Origin: Gaeumannomyces sp. JS-464
Taxonomy: Eukaryota; Ascomycota; Sordariomycetes; Magnaporthales; Magnaporthaceae
Direction of reading: 5' to 3'
Assembly: GCA_002197995.1 (NCBI GenBank)
Contig: NGZR01000001.1
Span: 11,117,501 to 11,181,500, forward strand
Length of the DNA stretch: 64,000 nucleotides
The notes below the pieces were generated by a model that worked only from the letters and a program-made list of their open reading frames with translations, did not search any database and was not told the DNA's origin. Positions 11,530 through 23,089 of this stretch are shown piece by piece. The stretch's first letter is position 1; each line of letters begins with the position of its first letter. The position numbers and the translations under genes are program-made.

Positions 11530-12145
11530 CGTATAAGAATGTCTTGGTCGCAGGTGCGTTTGTTCGTCTCCCGATTTGGCAGCTTGATGCAGCTCAAGCT
11601 CAGTGCCGATAAAAAAGAAGTTGGAGGCGGACCTCTGCCAGGAGGATGGGCGATCACAGCCAAAAGAATATTTTGGGGATAAAGGTTGAGCTAAGTTGGA
11701 GAATATGAATATTGTAGCCAGGGTCGCATCTTTTTGAGACTGAGAGCGCGGTTTGAAAGCGCTCGCGTCGTCGCGAGGCGCATCGCGAGGCTTTGAGCGG
11801 TCACATGTGCTCTGCCAAGAAACAAGTACAAAGTACATGGTGTGGGAGCCTGAGGCAGCCACGCCATGCGACAGGGTTGCCGTGGCAATTCCCCGCCATT
11901 TTTGCTCGTTAGAGGGAACGAGAAATTTCGCGATCGCGACGGACCGCGCTCGCAAGGCATTGAATTAATCCCAGACATCCCTGAACGACTCTGCGTGCCG
12001 TGCCATATCAACTTGGCGACATCTCTCTCTCAGCCAGTCACGATAGCCACGCCTATAAACCCGTTGATACCACAAGACACAATGGCATCCATCATGACCC
12101 CCCTCGTCGCACCACCGCCAGACCCTGGCAGGTCCAGCGCCGTCG
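11530..12145. other. Divergent promoter region between RRN6-like gene and SPC25
   Basis: The two genes are transcribed away from each other, so this stretch should carry both promoters. A TATA-like segment (cctataaacc) lies at about 12051-12060, some 85 bases ahead of the SPC25 start codon. Open frames on both strands have no family features. Confidence 0.5.
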
Positions 12146-12931
12146 ATGGCCGACCAGCTCCCCGCGATTGACTTTGGCTTTGACGAGCTGCGCGACCGCA
12201 TGGCCAAGTCACGGCGCGGTTCGACGCCTTCATCGAGCAGGGGCGCAAGCGCGTGCTGGAGGAGCGCAACCACTTTCGCATGAACGTGGCCGAGCTGCAA
12301 GGTACGTAGCCATTTCTCACCCATCACCTTCCCCCATCCATACTCCCACAGCTGCTAACCCACCCCGTTTCCGTATCTGCAGAGGACCAACGCATGAAGA
12401 AAAAAGACATCCGAGATCGTCCAGCTCAAGACCAACACGCACCAGCACACCATGGCCAAGGAGGCGGCCGAGGCGCGCGAGATGCAGGCGGCCATCGCGG
12501 CGCTCAGCGAGCAGCGCGACCGGCAGGCGGCGGCGCGCGACGCGCTCAAGGAGACGATCGCGGCCGCGCAGCGCGAGGTGGACGCGCGTCTGGCGGCGCA
12601 GGCCGAGCACGCCCGGCGGCGCGCCGAGCAGGCGCGCTTCAACGTGCCCGAGCTCGACGTCTGGGTCACCAACCTGTGCCTGCGCATCGAGGGCGCGGGC
12701 CGCGACGACCGGCTCAAGTTTGTGTTCACGCACGTCGACGAGCGCGACTGGGACGCCGAGGCCTGGTTCGAGCTCGACACGGCCGCCAGGGACTTTGCGG
12801 TACGGCACTGCCGGCCCAAGCTGGAGAAGGGCCGGGTCGAGCGCGTGCTGGACCGGGCGAACGAGTCGAGGGAGCTGGTGGTGCTGCTCAAGGGGATGCG
12901 GGAGTTGTTTGTCGAGGCCATGAGGCCGTAG
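12146..12931 (+). CDS. SPC25: Kinetochore NDC80-complex subunit SPC25, two compensating frame breaks
   Basis: SPC25 pairs with SPC24 at the inner end of the NDC80 complex and links microtubules to the kinetochore. Exons 12146-12301 and 12383-12931 (intron 81 bases, gtacgt..ctgcag) encode 234 residues. Start MADQLPAIDFGFDELRDRM; a coiled coil from about residue 35 to 130 (MAKEAAEAREMQAAIAAL...); then the RWD-type globular end with LDVWVTNLCLRIEG, KFVFTHVDERDW and HCRPKLE, ending VEAMRP. Two breaks: one base missing in aagtcacg at 12209-12210 (MAK then FTARFDAFIEQGRK) and one extra C at 12411-12412 (KKKDI then EIVQLKTN). They cancel in total length, and the first is needed for intron phase. An upstream ATG at 12082 is in another frame. 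Confidence 0.88.
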
Positions 12932-13522
12932 GGGTTTTTGGCTGGGTTATTGTGCTGGTTTGCGCTTCCATGTGTACATGATTCTGATGAGCATACGATA
13001 ATGAGTTGGATTCTTTTGCCTTCCTGGTGCTGCCGATTTTCTCTACTGAAATGGTCCATCCATCACTGCCACTCCAACAGACAGATTATTAGACAGCCCA
13101 GTCGTTAGCAGCCTGCCCGTAACATGCCGACACAATAGCCAGCAAGTGGCCAATGAAGGCATTTTATGTTATAGCCCAACATCTTTCGATACCGGCTCAC
13201 AGAGCGCGGTATCAAATGCACGATATCTGGATTTGGGGTGCTTTGCCACGCAGGCGACCGAGGCGGCACCACCCGCCAATCACAGAAACCCAAGCGGGCT
13301 GTCTCAGGGGCCCACCCCCGCGGCGGCACGCACGCGTTGATTGCTACCACATCCAACTGCCGGCTTAGCGCGTCGCTCCCTGCGGCTGCTTCGAATGCGA
13401 ACTGCAGCTCGCCATGAACTCCAGTCAACTCCCCAGCAGAACGAAGAAGAACCCATCTGCAATCTGGATACGCCTCCCATCAGACAGACACGCACAGAAA
13501 GAAAAAAAAAAAAAGAAGAAAA
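12932..13522. other. Intergenic between SPC25 and MZT1
   Basis: Spacer between two same-strand spindle genes. No gene recognised. An A-rich run (13502-13523) immediately precedes the MZT1 start codon. Confidence 0.5.
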
Positions 13523-13974
13523 ATGCCCAGCGAGGACAGGAGAGAGAAGCAGGCGGCGGCGCAGTCGGCCGTCGACATCCTTCACGAGATTTCCACCATC
13601 CTGGTCCGTTTTTGTTTTTGGCTTTTTACCCCCATCCAAATATCTCACCATGCAATAGAGACACACCGCTGAACCTCACTCAATCCACATAAAACAGAAC
13701 TGCCACCTGGACCGCAGGACACTCTCCGTCTGCATATCCATGATTGAAAACGGCGTCAGCCCAGAGGCCCTCGCCGTGAGTTTCTTCCCCTTGGGGCTGC
13801 TGCTACATGCACCAAACTCTCTCTCTGCCCTCTCCATCCCACCGCTCTAACTTTCACGACGAAACAAACGGCGGAGAAAAAAAAAAACAGGCCGTCGTCA
13901 AGGAGCTCCGCAAACAAGGTCAGGAGGCGACCGCCGCCCAGGTCGCCGCCACGGCGGGGAGCCGCAGGAAATAG
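13523..13974 (+). CDS. MZT1: Mitotic-spindle organizing protein 1 (MOZART1)
   Basis: Tiny adaptor of the gamma-tubulin complex, needed to dock the complex at spindle pole bodies. Three exons, 13523-13603, 13698-13775 and 13891-13974, all phase 0, give 80 residues: [20 protein letters not shown] at the start, then [43 protein letters not shown]. This is almost the whole family consensus (DILHEIS, LD..TL..CI..ENGV.PEALA.VV.ELR). Introns are 94 and 115 bases; the second ends after a run of ten A. The gene is intact. It follows SPC25 on the same strand, so two spindle components are neighbours. Confidence 0.95.
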
Positions 13975-14924
13975 GGCCCCCGTGTCTAGTTTTTTTTTTT
14001 TGCTCTCTTTTCTACTGCCTCTTTCCTTGTCACGAACTTCTCTTCTTCGGCGTGTTTTTTTCGGGAGGGTTCGGGAACCCGAGGTTGATGTGCTTCGATG
14101 CCGGGCTGTCGTAAAAAAGGACCATAATACGGACGGACATCCTTGGTAATGCATGTATGGGCACACACAAACACCGTTTCCGCCAATGCGGTTTCCCCCC
14201 TTTTTCCTTCTCCCATTTGTTCATCTACCCGGCACTGCATGCTTCCCGTGCCCACGTCTTGAAGCGGCGGGCTCGGTCAAGTAAGCATGAAGATGATATC
14301 TCCGGCAAGGACAGAAATGACGCGAGATTTCCTTGGTCGCGAGACGGATTTCGACTGTCACGGTTGCTCGCGAACTCGGCGCGATCTGAGGTCCAAAAAC
14401 GCTACAACCTGAAGAGTTCAAGTGCAATATTTATTTGATGCTATTTTCCTTCGGGTTTTTGTTTTACAGTCATGTTTTCTTGCGCAGCCTGTCAGCCTCG
14501 CAAACTTCTCACCACCAATCGAACCCCGTTTGCTCACTCGACAAAGAGTAAAGAGACCCCAAAGAAGACTAAAGCGAGACCAATGGTGAAAAGCAAGCTT
14601 ATAGCGTGAAGGGAGTTGCCCCGACCCCTTGCCATAACCCGGCCGGCCCCGTTGTTAGACATGCACAGCAACAGAAGACGTGCCTCCTTAGTTACCCGTA
14701 ACATTGGTATCCGCCCTCATACATCGCCCATACAGGGCTATCAAAGCCAGACCTGCGTTGCTGGGATAGAAGGAATCAAAGAGAAACAGGGCAAAAGATA
14801 AAGGTAGAATACTGCGGACAACCACCCAGGATCAACATGAGAAACAGCCTGAAACCATACAGTGCCGCGAAGCGTAAAATCCCAGGATCCAACCGCCTCC
14901 ACATCCAAGTGGCCGTTGGGCAGC
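13975..14924. other. Intergenic 3' region of MZT1 and the E3 ligase
   Basis: Convergent spacer of about 950 bases with no recognisable gene. It contains T-rich runs at 13990-14001 and 14056-14062 and several short meaningless open frames. Confidence 0.5.
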
Positions 14925-17531
14925 CTATCGATGGCCGAAGAGCGTGATCTCATTATCGTCATCCTCCTCATCCTCCCGAGGGTCGCCCTCAGAGCTCTCA
15001 TCGTCGTCATCCTCAGAGTCGTCCTCGTCATCAACATCGTCACCACTCTCTCCCGCCTCCCCGGACGGACGCCTCTCGGAGCCGCCGAGTCTGCCCAGGC
15101 CCACCCGGCTCCAAAAGTCAAAGTCGATCATGTCGTTACTACGTCCATCGTCGTCATCGTCGTCCATCATCGCATCCTCGGGGTCGGCCTCGATGTCCGG
15201 GAAGACAGGCGTGGGCGACAGCGACCGCGCGTATCGCTCCGGCGGCTGCACGGGGAGCATCGTCCGCATGCCTCCGACCGACGCCCCCGGCATGTGGCTC
15301 ACACTCCGCCGGGGCTGTGCGATGTCCCGAGGCCCGGAGGACGCCGATGAACGATGCGTCGTATCTGGCGGTGCTGCCCCTACCGCTACTGCTGCTGGTG
15401 CTGCCAACGGTGCCGTCGCCGTCTCTGCCGTTGCTGGTATTAGAGCTGATGCTGCTGCCGCACTAGTGCTAGCTGCCTCCGCACCAGTGGCAGTAGATGG
15501 CGTCCTAGCCGCAGCATCGTCCACTCCCGACGGGGGCGCAACGGCAGTCGTCGGCGGGCCAGACCCAGGTGCATTCAGGATCTGCACTTCTCGCGTGTTG
15601 TAGCCCTTGCAGATGCTGCACTTGAGACCGACCCAGTGATACAGCGTTTGGCTCTTGGCCTCGCAGTCGTTGCAGTAGATGATGGCGCGGGCGGCCGCCC
15701 ACTCTGGCGGCATGGGCTGCTCCGCGATGTTCTGGTCCCACTTGCGGAAGAGGGACTCCATATTGCGGGTGCTCTTGCTGCAGATGGGGCACTTGTACGA
15801 CGTGAGCATGTGTTGCTCGTAGCACCGCTTGTGAATCAGGTGCCGGCAAGGGTTCATGTGTATCATGCGTTTCGTAGACGTGAACATGTATTCGCCACAG
15901 ATCGGGCAGTTGCAATCCATGGCGCCCTCACGGCATCGGTGTGAGTCCCTGGTCTCGATAGCGATGCAAATGCCACAACTCTGTTCGGTTTTGACGTTGT
16001 ATCCGGTTAACAAGTCTGGCTCTTATATCAGTCGCAGACAAGAGGGCAGAAACCAACAGCTCATACACACCTTGCAGTGGAAGAAATCCTTCCCCAGTCC
16101 CGCGCCGACCCTGCAGATGCCGCACCCGTCGCAGTGGTACGTGCTCGCGTCAGGGTCGTCGTTCCAGAGCTTGCAGATGCCGCAGTAGTAGCGGGCGGCC
16201 AGCCTCCCGCACCTGACACACTCGTCACCCGCTTTTTGCGCATAGCCGCAGGGCATACATAGCATGTTCTTGGTCTCCTTGCGCGGGAGCGGGTGATCCT
16301 CGGCCTCGTCATGGCAGAGTCGGCACGTGTACCACTTCTGGCACGTGTTGCACTGCAGCTTGACGTTCCGCCGGTAGTGCTCGCAGCCCATGTGCTGCGG
16401 CTCCTGCTGCTGCGGGCCACTGCCGCCGCTGATGAATTCCCCGGTGGGCAGGAAGACGCCGCTGCCTGTCCCGTACCGGCCTCGCTGCCGCCGTTTTACT
16501 GGCGCATAGGTCGGTTTCAGATCGTCCTCCGTCAGCAGGAAGCGCGGCGGCGTCGACGACTCGCCCAGCGACAGCTGCCAGAACTTGAGCGACTCGAGCG
16601 GGCCCTGTGCCGCCGCTTGCTCGTACAGCACACCGCCCCCGCCGCCCTCCGAGGTGGCTGAGTGTGAGGAGTGGGAAGACGCGCGCTTCTTCTTCTGTTG
16701 TTCTTGACCCCCCTGCCGTGATCGCTCGTACCCTTCTGTGAACATGCTATGCAGCAGCTGTGCCTTTTCAGCGGCAGGTATAGGACGCGAATGTATCTCG
16801 AGGATCCGCCGTCTCAGTGGGCCCATGCCGTCGTCCTCAGGCAGCGCCTCTGGCCGCAGGTATTCCCGTGGCGTCGCCGATATCGTGCCATCGTTGGCGC
16901 TGCCTCCGGCTGAGGGCGCTGAGGCTCTATTTTGGGCTGCTATCGCATCTCGCTGCGCCGCGGCCATTCCTAGAGAGACCGTTGCTGTCTCTGCGGCTAG
17001 AGCGACGGTGTCGTTGCTTCTGGTGGGATCGGCGCGGTCGGTCAGTTCGGCAGGGTGTTGTTGGCTGGAAGGCGCTTCCTCTAGTGATGATTCTCGAGCA
17101 CCCTGCGCCGACGAAGCGGAGGGTGTGTGAGATGTTGGCAGCGGTTGTGGTGGTTGGGATGTCCGGTGCGGCGGGCCGGGCGCCAAGCGATCTGGATGCG
17201 ATCGATTAGGGGATGATGAAGGCTGTGGGCCGGAGCGCAGGCCTAGGCCGCTGTCGGCAGCAGCAATGGCCGGGTCCTGCTCGCGTGCATCCTCGGCATG
17301 TCCTTCCAACAGCTGATGTCGACTAGCACCGCCAACACCACCGCTGCTGCTGCTGCCTTGCTGAGCTCCGTCGTCCTGCGCTGACGATGCAGACGATGCG
17401 CCGACGATCAAATCCGCGCCAGGGGCCGGCGCGGCGGGGGCGGCAAAGCTTCCGCGGGAGAATCGACGGGCCTGTCGGAGCACGGGTTCGACGATGAAGC
17501 TGGGCACCAGGTTGGGGATCAGGGCAGACAT
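14925..17531 (-). CDS. CHY/CTCHY/RING-type E3 ubiquitin ligase (PIRH2/RCHY1-like)
   Basis: Two exons, 17531-16071 and 15980-14925, with a 90-base intron whose acceptor (gaacag) follows a gttaac branch-like site; splicing yields FHCK-SCGICIAIE, completing the Cys/His pattern. Product about 838 residues. Residues 1-380 are Ser/Ala/Pro/Gln-rich and look disordered. From ~381 comes the CHY zinc finger (MGCEHYRRNVKLQCNTC...), then the CTCHY block (YYCGICKLWNDD...YHCDGCGICR), then the RING (CPICGEYMF...PCRHLIHKRCY...CPIC, ~512-556), then the zinc ribbon (YCNDCEAKSQTLYHWVGLKC). The end is a long acidic tail. The domain order is that of PIRH2-type ligases that ubiquitinate target proteins using an E2. 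The substrate in fungi is unknown to me. Long N- and C-terminal extensions are fungal additions compared with animal RCHY1 (~260 residues). Confidence 0.9.
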
Positions 17532-18795
17532 CGAGGAACTCCGCCTCGGCGGGGCGGATGGATCGCTGGTGGTGCTGCTTGACGATGGGGAGAGATTGGT
17601 GACGGTGCCCTGGTAAAAGGGAGGTGGTGGTGGGGGCAGCTGAGCTTAAGAAATACCAGAGCAAAAGTATGCAAGCCAGGTGATGCGGTCGGAATGATGA
17701 TGGAGAAAACTTGACAAAAAGGCGGAGAAGTCGGCCGGGCCTGTCGGGCGGCGAGGCCAAGGACTAAAAAGGAGCAAAAGGAGCAAAAACGGCGGAGGGT
17801 TGTTGCACCCCTAGCTGTCACGGGAGTCGGCCAAGAACACAAGCTATGGAGCTCGATGTCTTGGGTCAACTCAATTCAGCATGTGCAGCCAGGCCGGGAA
17901 TAAAATTCAATGCTCGGGCAGGCGGCTAGGGAGAGGCGGCAGGCAGTCTAGCGACTGGCTCGAGGCACTTTCCAACCTCGCGGCACCATGTGCGTGCACG
18001 GCCAGCCCAGCGGCATGGGTGTCTGTGGGGTGTGGTGCAGGTGGTATTAGGTGGTGATCCTTGTGGTGTGACTGCCGATTCAGGCGGTGTCAAATAGGTT
18101 GTCAATGGTCTGTCTGGTGGCAGGAGTCGTTTGCTTGCGGATGCAGCCCCGCAAAATTCCCCCACTGCTCTCCATGTTGGAGTTGGGCTGCCTGTTCACC
18201 CCCAGCTCAAGACCAGCTGACCAAACTCGAGCGCTCCAAGACGGCCGCTTGATTCGTCTCGTTCATCAACCCAGTAGCCGGCAGAAAAGAGCATGCAGGT
18301 CAATCTGGGCAGCATTAGATACGCGCTGCTAGCGATTGGATGGATTGATGTGACCCATGTATGACATTGACCCTTAATCGCAAGTGAACGGCAGTGACGC
18401 CGCGCTGATGGGTGGTCGGTCCAGAAGCAGACAACAGTCCTCTGGACGGTAAGAAAAGAAAAGAGCGTTACATGCAGAGGCGAGCCACTCACATGCGCGG
18501 CAGCCGTGCGTGCCACCGCAAGCTATTGATCCATCCTGGCGTTCCATATACGACGTCTATTCGTGCCTCCCTCCATCCCCTAAACAGAGGATGTAACCGA
18601 GCTGGCGCGATGGAGATCTAATTCGCCGATATAGCTTCAAATCGTCATCCATGGCGTTATGTACTTTCGTATCAAAGCATGGGAAAAAAGAACCCCGTGC
18701 CTGCCATCCGCATAAACCCTTTTGACGCCGCCCACCAAAGTTTTTTTTTTCCCCTCGTCTTCTCGAACCTCAACCCCCGAGGCGGAAAAGCCAAC
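17532..18795. other. Intergenic
   Basis: About 1.26 kb between the E3 ligase start and the CHZ1 stop, both on the minus strand; it should contain the ligase promoter and CHZ1 3' end. I see no gene. Open frames at 17323-18621 have no recognisable domains. Confidence 0.5.
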
Positions 18796-19403
18796 TTAGT
18801 CCTCGTCCATCTTCTCGTCCGGGTCCTCAAAGTCATCGTCCTCGTCCTCGTCTTCGTCGTCGACGCTGATGTTCTGCTCCTGTGCTGCCTTGGCGAAGTC
18901 GATGACGCGGCCGCGGGTGCGGCGGCCGATCACGTTCTCGACGTTGATCTCCTCCATACCGTCCTCCTCCTCGACGTCCTCTATATTGTAAATCCCACAG
19001 TCAGATACGGGCGTTGAACTGGGTCGTCACATGGAGCAAAGGAGACGGAAGAAGGGAGATGGGAGCAGCGGCTGTTGCCAACAGTTGACGGGAGTTTACT
19101 AACCAGCTTCCTCGGCGGCCTGGATAAGTGGGTGCAATTGTCAGCAAGACTGATACTCCGTGGCCAGGTATCGCGAGCTCCGCGGCGCGCAAAGCATAAG
19201 AGTATGTGGCGTGAAAGGGAGAGGATGTGGGGATCATGGCTTACATCGTCAGCCTCCTCGTCATCATCGTCGTCATCCTCGTCCATCTCGGTGTCCTGGG
19301 GAACATCATCGGCGACGGCCTTTCCCTTGCCCTTGGACTCGGCAGCCGCATCGGTAGCGGGGGCGCCGGGCGCAGCGATGCCGTTGCCGTTCTCGCCAGC
19401 CAT
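18796..19403 (-). CDS. CHZ1: Histone H2A.Z-specific chaperone CHZ1, with a 16-base exon
   Basis: Nuclear chaperone that carries H2A.Z-H2B to the SWR1 remodeller. Exons 19403-19245, 19119-19104 and 18980-18796 give 119 residues. Exon 1 ends in an acidic run, the 16-base exon adds AAEEA, and exon 3 carries the conserved CHZ core, MEEINVENVIGRRTRGRVID, then FAKAAQEQN and an acidic tail ending DEKMDED. Length, acidity and the RRTRGR motif fit the family. Introns are 125 bases (ends ttatccag) and 123 bases (ends aatatag). The tiny exon has clean splice sites on both sides and is required to keep the frame. The gene is otherwise ordinary and unbroken. Confidence 0.87.
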
Positions 19404-20088
19404 TGCGAAGGATGTGTGGGTTGGTTTCGGGTAGGAGAGGGTTGGTCTGGAAGCCCAGCTGGTCGCGAACGAGAGTTATGCTGTGGTTTGTTATGCAGGA
19501 CGGTGGATGGGGAAGAGTGGAAAGATTGTGGGAAGAGGATGGATGTTGTGTCGCGCGGCGGGAGGCGAGAGGCGACACCGCGGGCAGCCGCCCACTTTTG
19601 GTTGACCCAGCAGCTCGATTCGGCCGCCTTTTGTATTTTCTGCCTAGCGCGGCGGAGCTGGCTGTGGGCCCGCCGACACCGCTTGCCTGCCATGACTGGC
19701 TGGATGGGATCAGTGGTCCAAGCTTCCTGCGCCAGTCCGCAGGGAGCCTGGGCAGGGAGGCGCGAGGTATCCTGTCCGCCCGTCCGCTTGGTGAGAGCGG
19801 CAAGGAGGCAATAATACACGGACTTCTCACTCCCCAGACATTTCTGCTTCCCAGTGCAAGGGCGCCGAAACAGTTGGGCTGATTAGAGACAATAGAACCT
19901 CACCCATGTCGACCATGACAATTGGGCGGTGAATCAAACCAGGACTTCGCTGCATTACAAAGGGACCAGACGCCTGTTGAGAAATCAGACAGATAATGCC
20001 ATTGTACCCATAGACGCCTAATGAAAGGCCCTCTTTACATCTACGGTTTGCTCCCCCAGGATATAGTCGCGTCGCGTGGCCAAGGGCT
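19404..20088. other. Intergenic, CHZ1 promoter side
   Basis: Upstream region of CHZ1 and 3' end of the EMC10 gene. Overlapping open frames on both strands (19241-19882) show no family signal; GC-rich DNA gives many such shadows. Confidence 0.5.
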
Positions 20089-20843
20089 CTATTTGCCATC
20101 GCCTCCACCCGTAGCCAGGAGAAAGACCAAAAGGGCGACCAGCCACCAGTACCTGACAGCGCGATAGAAAATGTTAGCATCATGCCTCCAAGCATCGCCA
20201 CGTAAGCCAAGGAAGAAGGGTGCCCATGCTCGACATACTTCTGCAGCAGCGTCTTCTCCTCCACAGGCGGGACCTGCTTCCCCTCGGCGCTCAGCACGAC
20301 GGGCCTGTTGAGCGCGGGCTGCCTACCGCGGCCCGCGAGCACGACGACCGCCTGCGGCCTAAAGTCCCTCGTCGCCCCCGCGTCCACGCGCACGCCCCTG
20401 CACGCCGCCCCGACCACCACGGCCTTCTTGCCGCCGCTCCCCTGTGGTGGGAGCACCGTCAGCACAAAGTGCGGCGCGTATCCCCGCCCGAAGCTCTCGG
20501 CCGACGCGACCGACGTCGACGACGCCCAGCGACCCGCCGCGGCGTCGTAGACCCCGATCCGGACCAGTGAGGAACCGGGGGCGGCGGCGTCGTCCGGCAG
20601 CTCCGGCGCCTCAAAGGCTGTCACCGCAGCTTTTGTTGCGCCGCCGAGCTCGGCTGCTGCTGCTGCTGTCCCGTCCTCATCCGAGGATGGCGCAAGGTCG
20701 TATGTGATCTCGGCGAGAAGCGTGGGCAGCGGACTGCTAGGGCCGACAGGCTGCATGTAGATAGATGCCGTCTGCGGCTCAGCGAGGACCAGCGACGACG
20801 ATGCCGCGAGGAGGCCCCCGAGGAGGAGCTGTAGGCTCTGCAT
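20089..20843 (-). CDS. ER membrane protein complex subunit 10-like
   Basis: Exons 20843-20239 and 20152-20089 (86-base intron, donor gtatgt, branch gctaac, acceptor gtcag) give 222 residues. Residues 1-21 are a signal peptide (MQSLQLLLGGLLAASSSLVLA). The lumenal part follows fungal EMC10: VRIGVYDAAAGRW, ESFGRGYAPHF, then GVRVDAGATRDFRPQAVVVL. The conserved EEKTLLQKYWW precedes a single C-terminal membrane helix (LVALLVFLLATGG) created by the splice. EMC inserts tail-anchored and multipass proteins into the ER membrane; subunit 10 is a peripheral lumenal-side member. Without splicing the frame would run on into a meaningless tail, so the intron is well supported. Confidence 0.85.
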
Positions 20844-21656
20844 TGCTCTGACGTGCGGAACGCGAGATGCGTCGGGCTGCGGTGGGGAAGGGCGGGGATC
20901 GCGCTCGTCGGAAGCTGTGCAGATGCCGAGGAATACGTCCGTAGTCCAAAGGTGTCAGGGCTCCTCGAGAGTTGTTGTTGCGCTGTTGAATGCTTGGTCG
21001 CCTTGTGATTGTTGCCACCATGAGCTGCGCCGCATGCTTGGACAGATCATGGTTGCGGTTTGTAGTGGGGCAGGAACACACTGCGACAATGGACGGTGGA
21101 TGGACCCACCGATGCCTGTCAATCTCAACTGCAATTCCAAACGCTCGGAGTGAACACATTGTTGGTTCCAATGCACGGAGTTGTCAATCTTTTGATGGCA
21201 CAAAGCCAGGTTATCCGTCTGGCAATACCCACGGCATTTGTTCTTTAAACGCCACCTCCAATCATGAACGCCAGCCCATGGGGCCCGTCTATCTCCCCAA
21301 ACGAACCCAGCTCCAGTCTGACAGGTTACGGCGGCCAAGAATGGCCGTGCGACCTGCCCATAAACACCCTGCAGTCTATCTTGTGGAAAATACAACGAAG
21401 GCTGGATAAAAGTGCGAAATTGGGAGATTCTAACAATAGTTTGGGTATCTCTGTTTTCACAGATAATTTGACCCAACATGGGATCCGTCTCGGTTCCCGA
21501 TATATGTGGTCTTGACGCCACTGCCATTTTCCGGGGACCAATCCCAATCTCTGTGGGATGGCAGCCCCTAGACGTTATGGGCAGAGCTCTCGGCTGTCTC
21601 GATGGACATTATTACCCCTAGTAACCTCTGGCATCCATCCATACAACGAAGCCTCT
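20844..21656. other. Intergenic
   Basis: About 810 bases between the EMC10-like start and the cyclin stop. No gene recognised on either strand. Confidence 0.5.
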
Positions 21657-23089
21657 TTACTCTTCCTCATCATCGTCGAGGTCGCCATCTTCGTCATCCT
21701 CGTCGTCTATCTCCTCGTCGTCATCCTCATCCTCAGGTATTTGTTCCCCCTGCAGGACGTAACCAGGGCACCGCTCGATCAGTCCCTTGTAGTAAGCCAC
21801 GAGCACCTCCGGGTTAGGGACGATCTTCCAGTCCACCCGGTAGAGAAACTCAAGCTCCAGCAGCTTCAGCTCGGCGACTCGGACTCCTCCCACGCGCGCA
21901 TACGTCGTGTTATTCCAGAAGAGGTCAGATAGGCCCTTGGCGGCCACTGTTGCCGCGGTTATCAGGAACCGGTGTACGGTCAGTGTATTGATCGTGAAGT
22001 CTGGATAGAGCGCGCAGAGCCGGTCGATGTAATAGACCATCGAGAGCAGAAGCGGTGGCGACAGTGTGGCGTGTTTGGCCAATCGGTGGAGGTATTCCAG
22101 CACTGAAATCCCCGGCGCGGTCCTGTATGGCACAAAAGCAGTGAGGTTTCCGTCAGCTCGCCCATACAAAACCTTGCGCAGAACGGCATCGCACACGTCC
22201 CATCCCACTCCTACCTTGAGTGAAATCTTGTGAGATGCCCAGACTTGAGCGCAAGCGCGTCATTCGTCTCTATAAGCTCCCCAAGCATGTGTGCGATGAG
22301 CACCACGACGTCTTCGGTTGGGCACAGCTCGTATCTCTCTGGTAAAACTTTGGGCGGGGCCTTTTCGGATTTTGCGCGCTTGGGCCGGATGACAGGGCTT
22401 TGTGTGGCAGGGTCATCACTGGTGGAGGCGACGGTCTGGGAGTTTCGTCTCTTGCCAGGGGACATGATAGCCTTGGCGGCGGCGGACGCAGCTTGGGCGG
22501 TATCATTCGACGCTGGCGCCGTGGGTGTCGCGCCATTTTCTGTCGCGCCCGAGGGGGGTGCGGATGCTTGGGTGGCCGCCGGGACCGCGACGCCCTGTTC
22601 TACTCCGGGCGCCATCGGCTTCGGGCCCGGCGTGGGTGGTAGCTCAGTCGGGATCGTGTACAAGTTTTGTTTTGCATGCAGGGTGGCCAGGTAGTTGATA
22701 GGCTCCATAGGCGAGTACTGGGTCGCGGCGTCGACTGCCACATAGCGTCTCCTCGAGGGCGCGGCCGAGGGCGATGAGGCGCCGCGGGTCGCCGGGGATT
22801 CCGCCGCTGATGCTGCTGCTACTTGTGCTGGTGCTCCCGCCGCCGCCGCTACCGCGGGTGATGTAGCTGGTGTGGAGTCCAACTCGGGTAGCGGGCCGAA
22901 GCCGGAGCTCGAGCCGGGGCCAGAGCCGGGACCGGCGATCGACGAGGATGCGGACGGGCGCCGCTGAACAGCGACGGAGAGCCGGGACGGGGACGAGTGG
23001 TGTGAGGGTAGTGCGGGCGCATAGTGGAAGCCGTGGAAGCTGGGCGACACATTGGAAGACCGTGGGTGAACTGGAGATCGAGTCAACAT
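21657..23089 (-). CDS. Pho80/PREG-like cyclin
   Basis: Two exons, 23089-22215 and 22122-21657 (92-base intron, gtagga..catacag), encode 446 residues. The first ~240 are Ser/Pro/Ala-rich and disordered. The cyclin box follows: VVVLIAHMLGELIETND, LTRFHSR, then ISVLEYLHRLAKHATLSPP, LLSMVYYIDRLCALYP, FLITAATVAAKGLSD, FWNNTTYARVGGV and LLELEFLYRVDWKIVPNPE. This is the Pho80 family, which partners a Pho85-type kinase; in Neurospora and yeast such a cyclin holds the phosphate-starvation factor inactive. The C-terminus is a long Asp/Glu tail. A GTG three codons upstream of the ATG is in frame but I use the ATG at 23089. The frame is intact. Confidence 0.9.

Noticed and set aside
19306..19830. 174-192 codon minus frames extending CHZ1 upstream
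   Set aside because: Different frames from the CHZ1 ATG at 19403 and without resemblance to anything; upstream leader.
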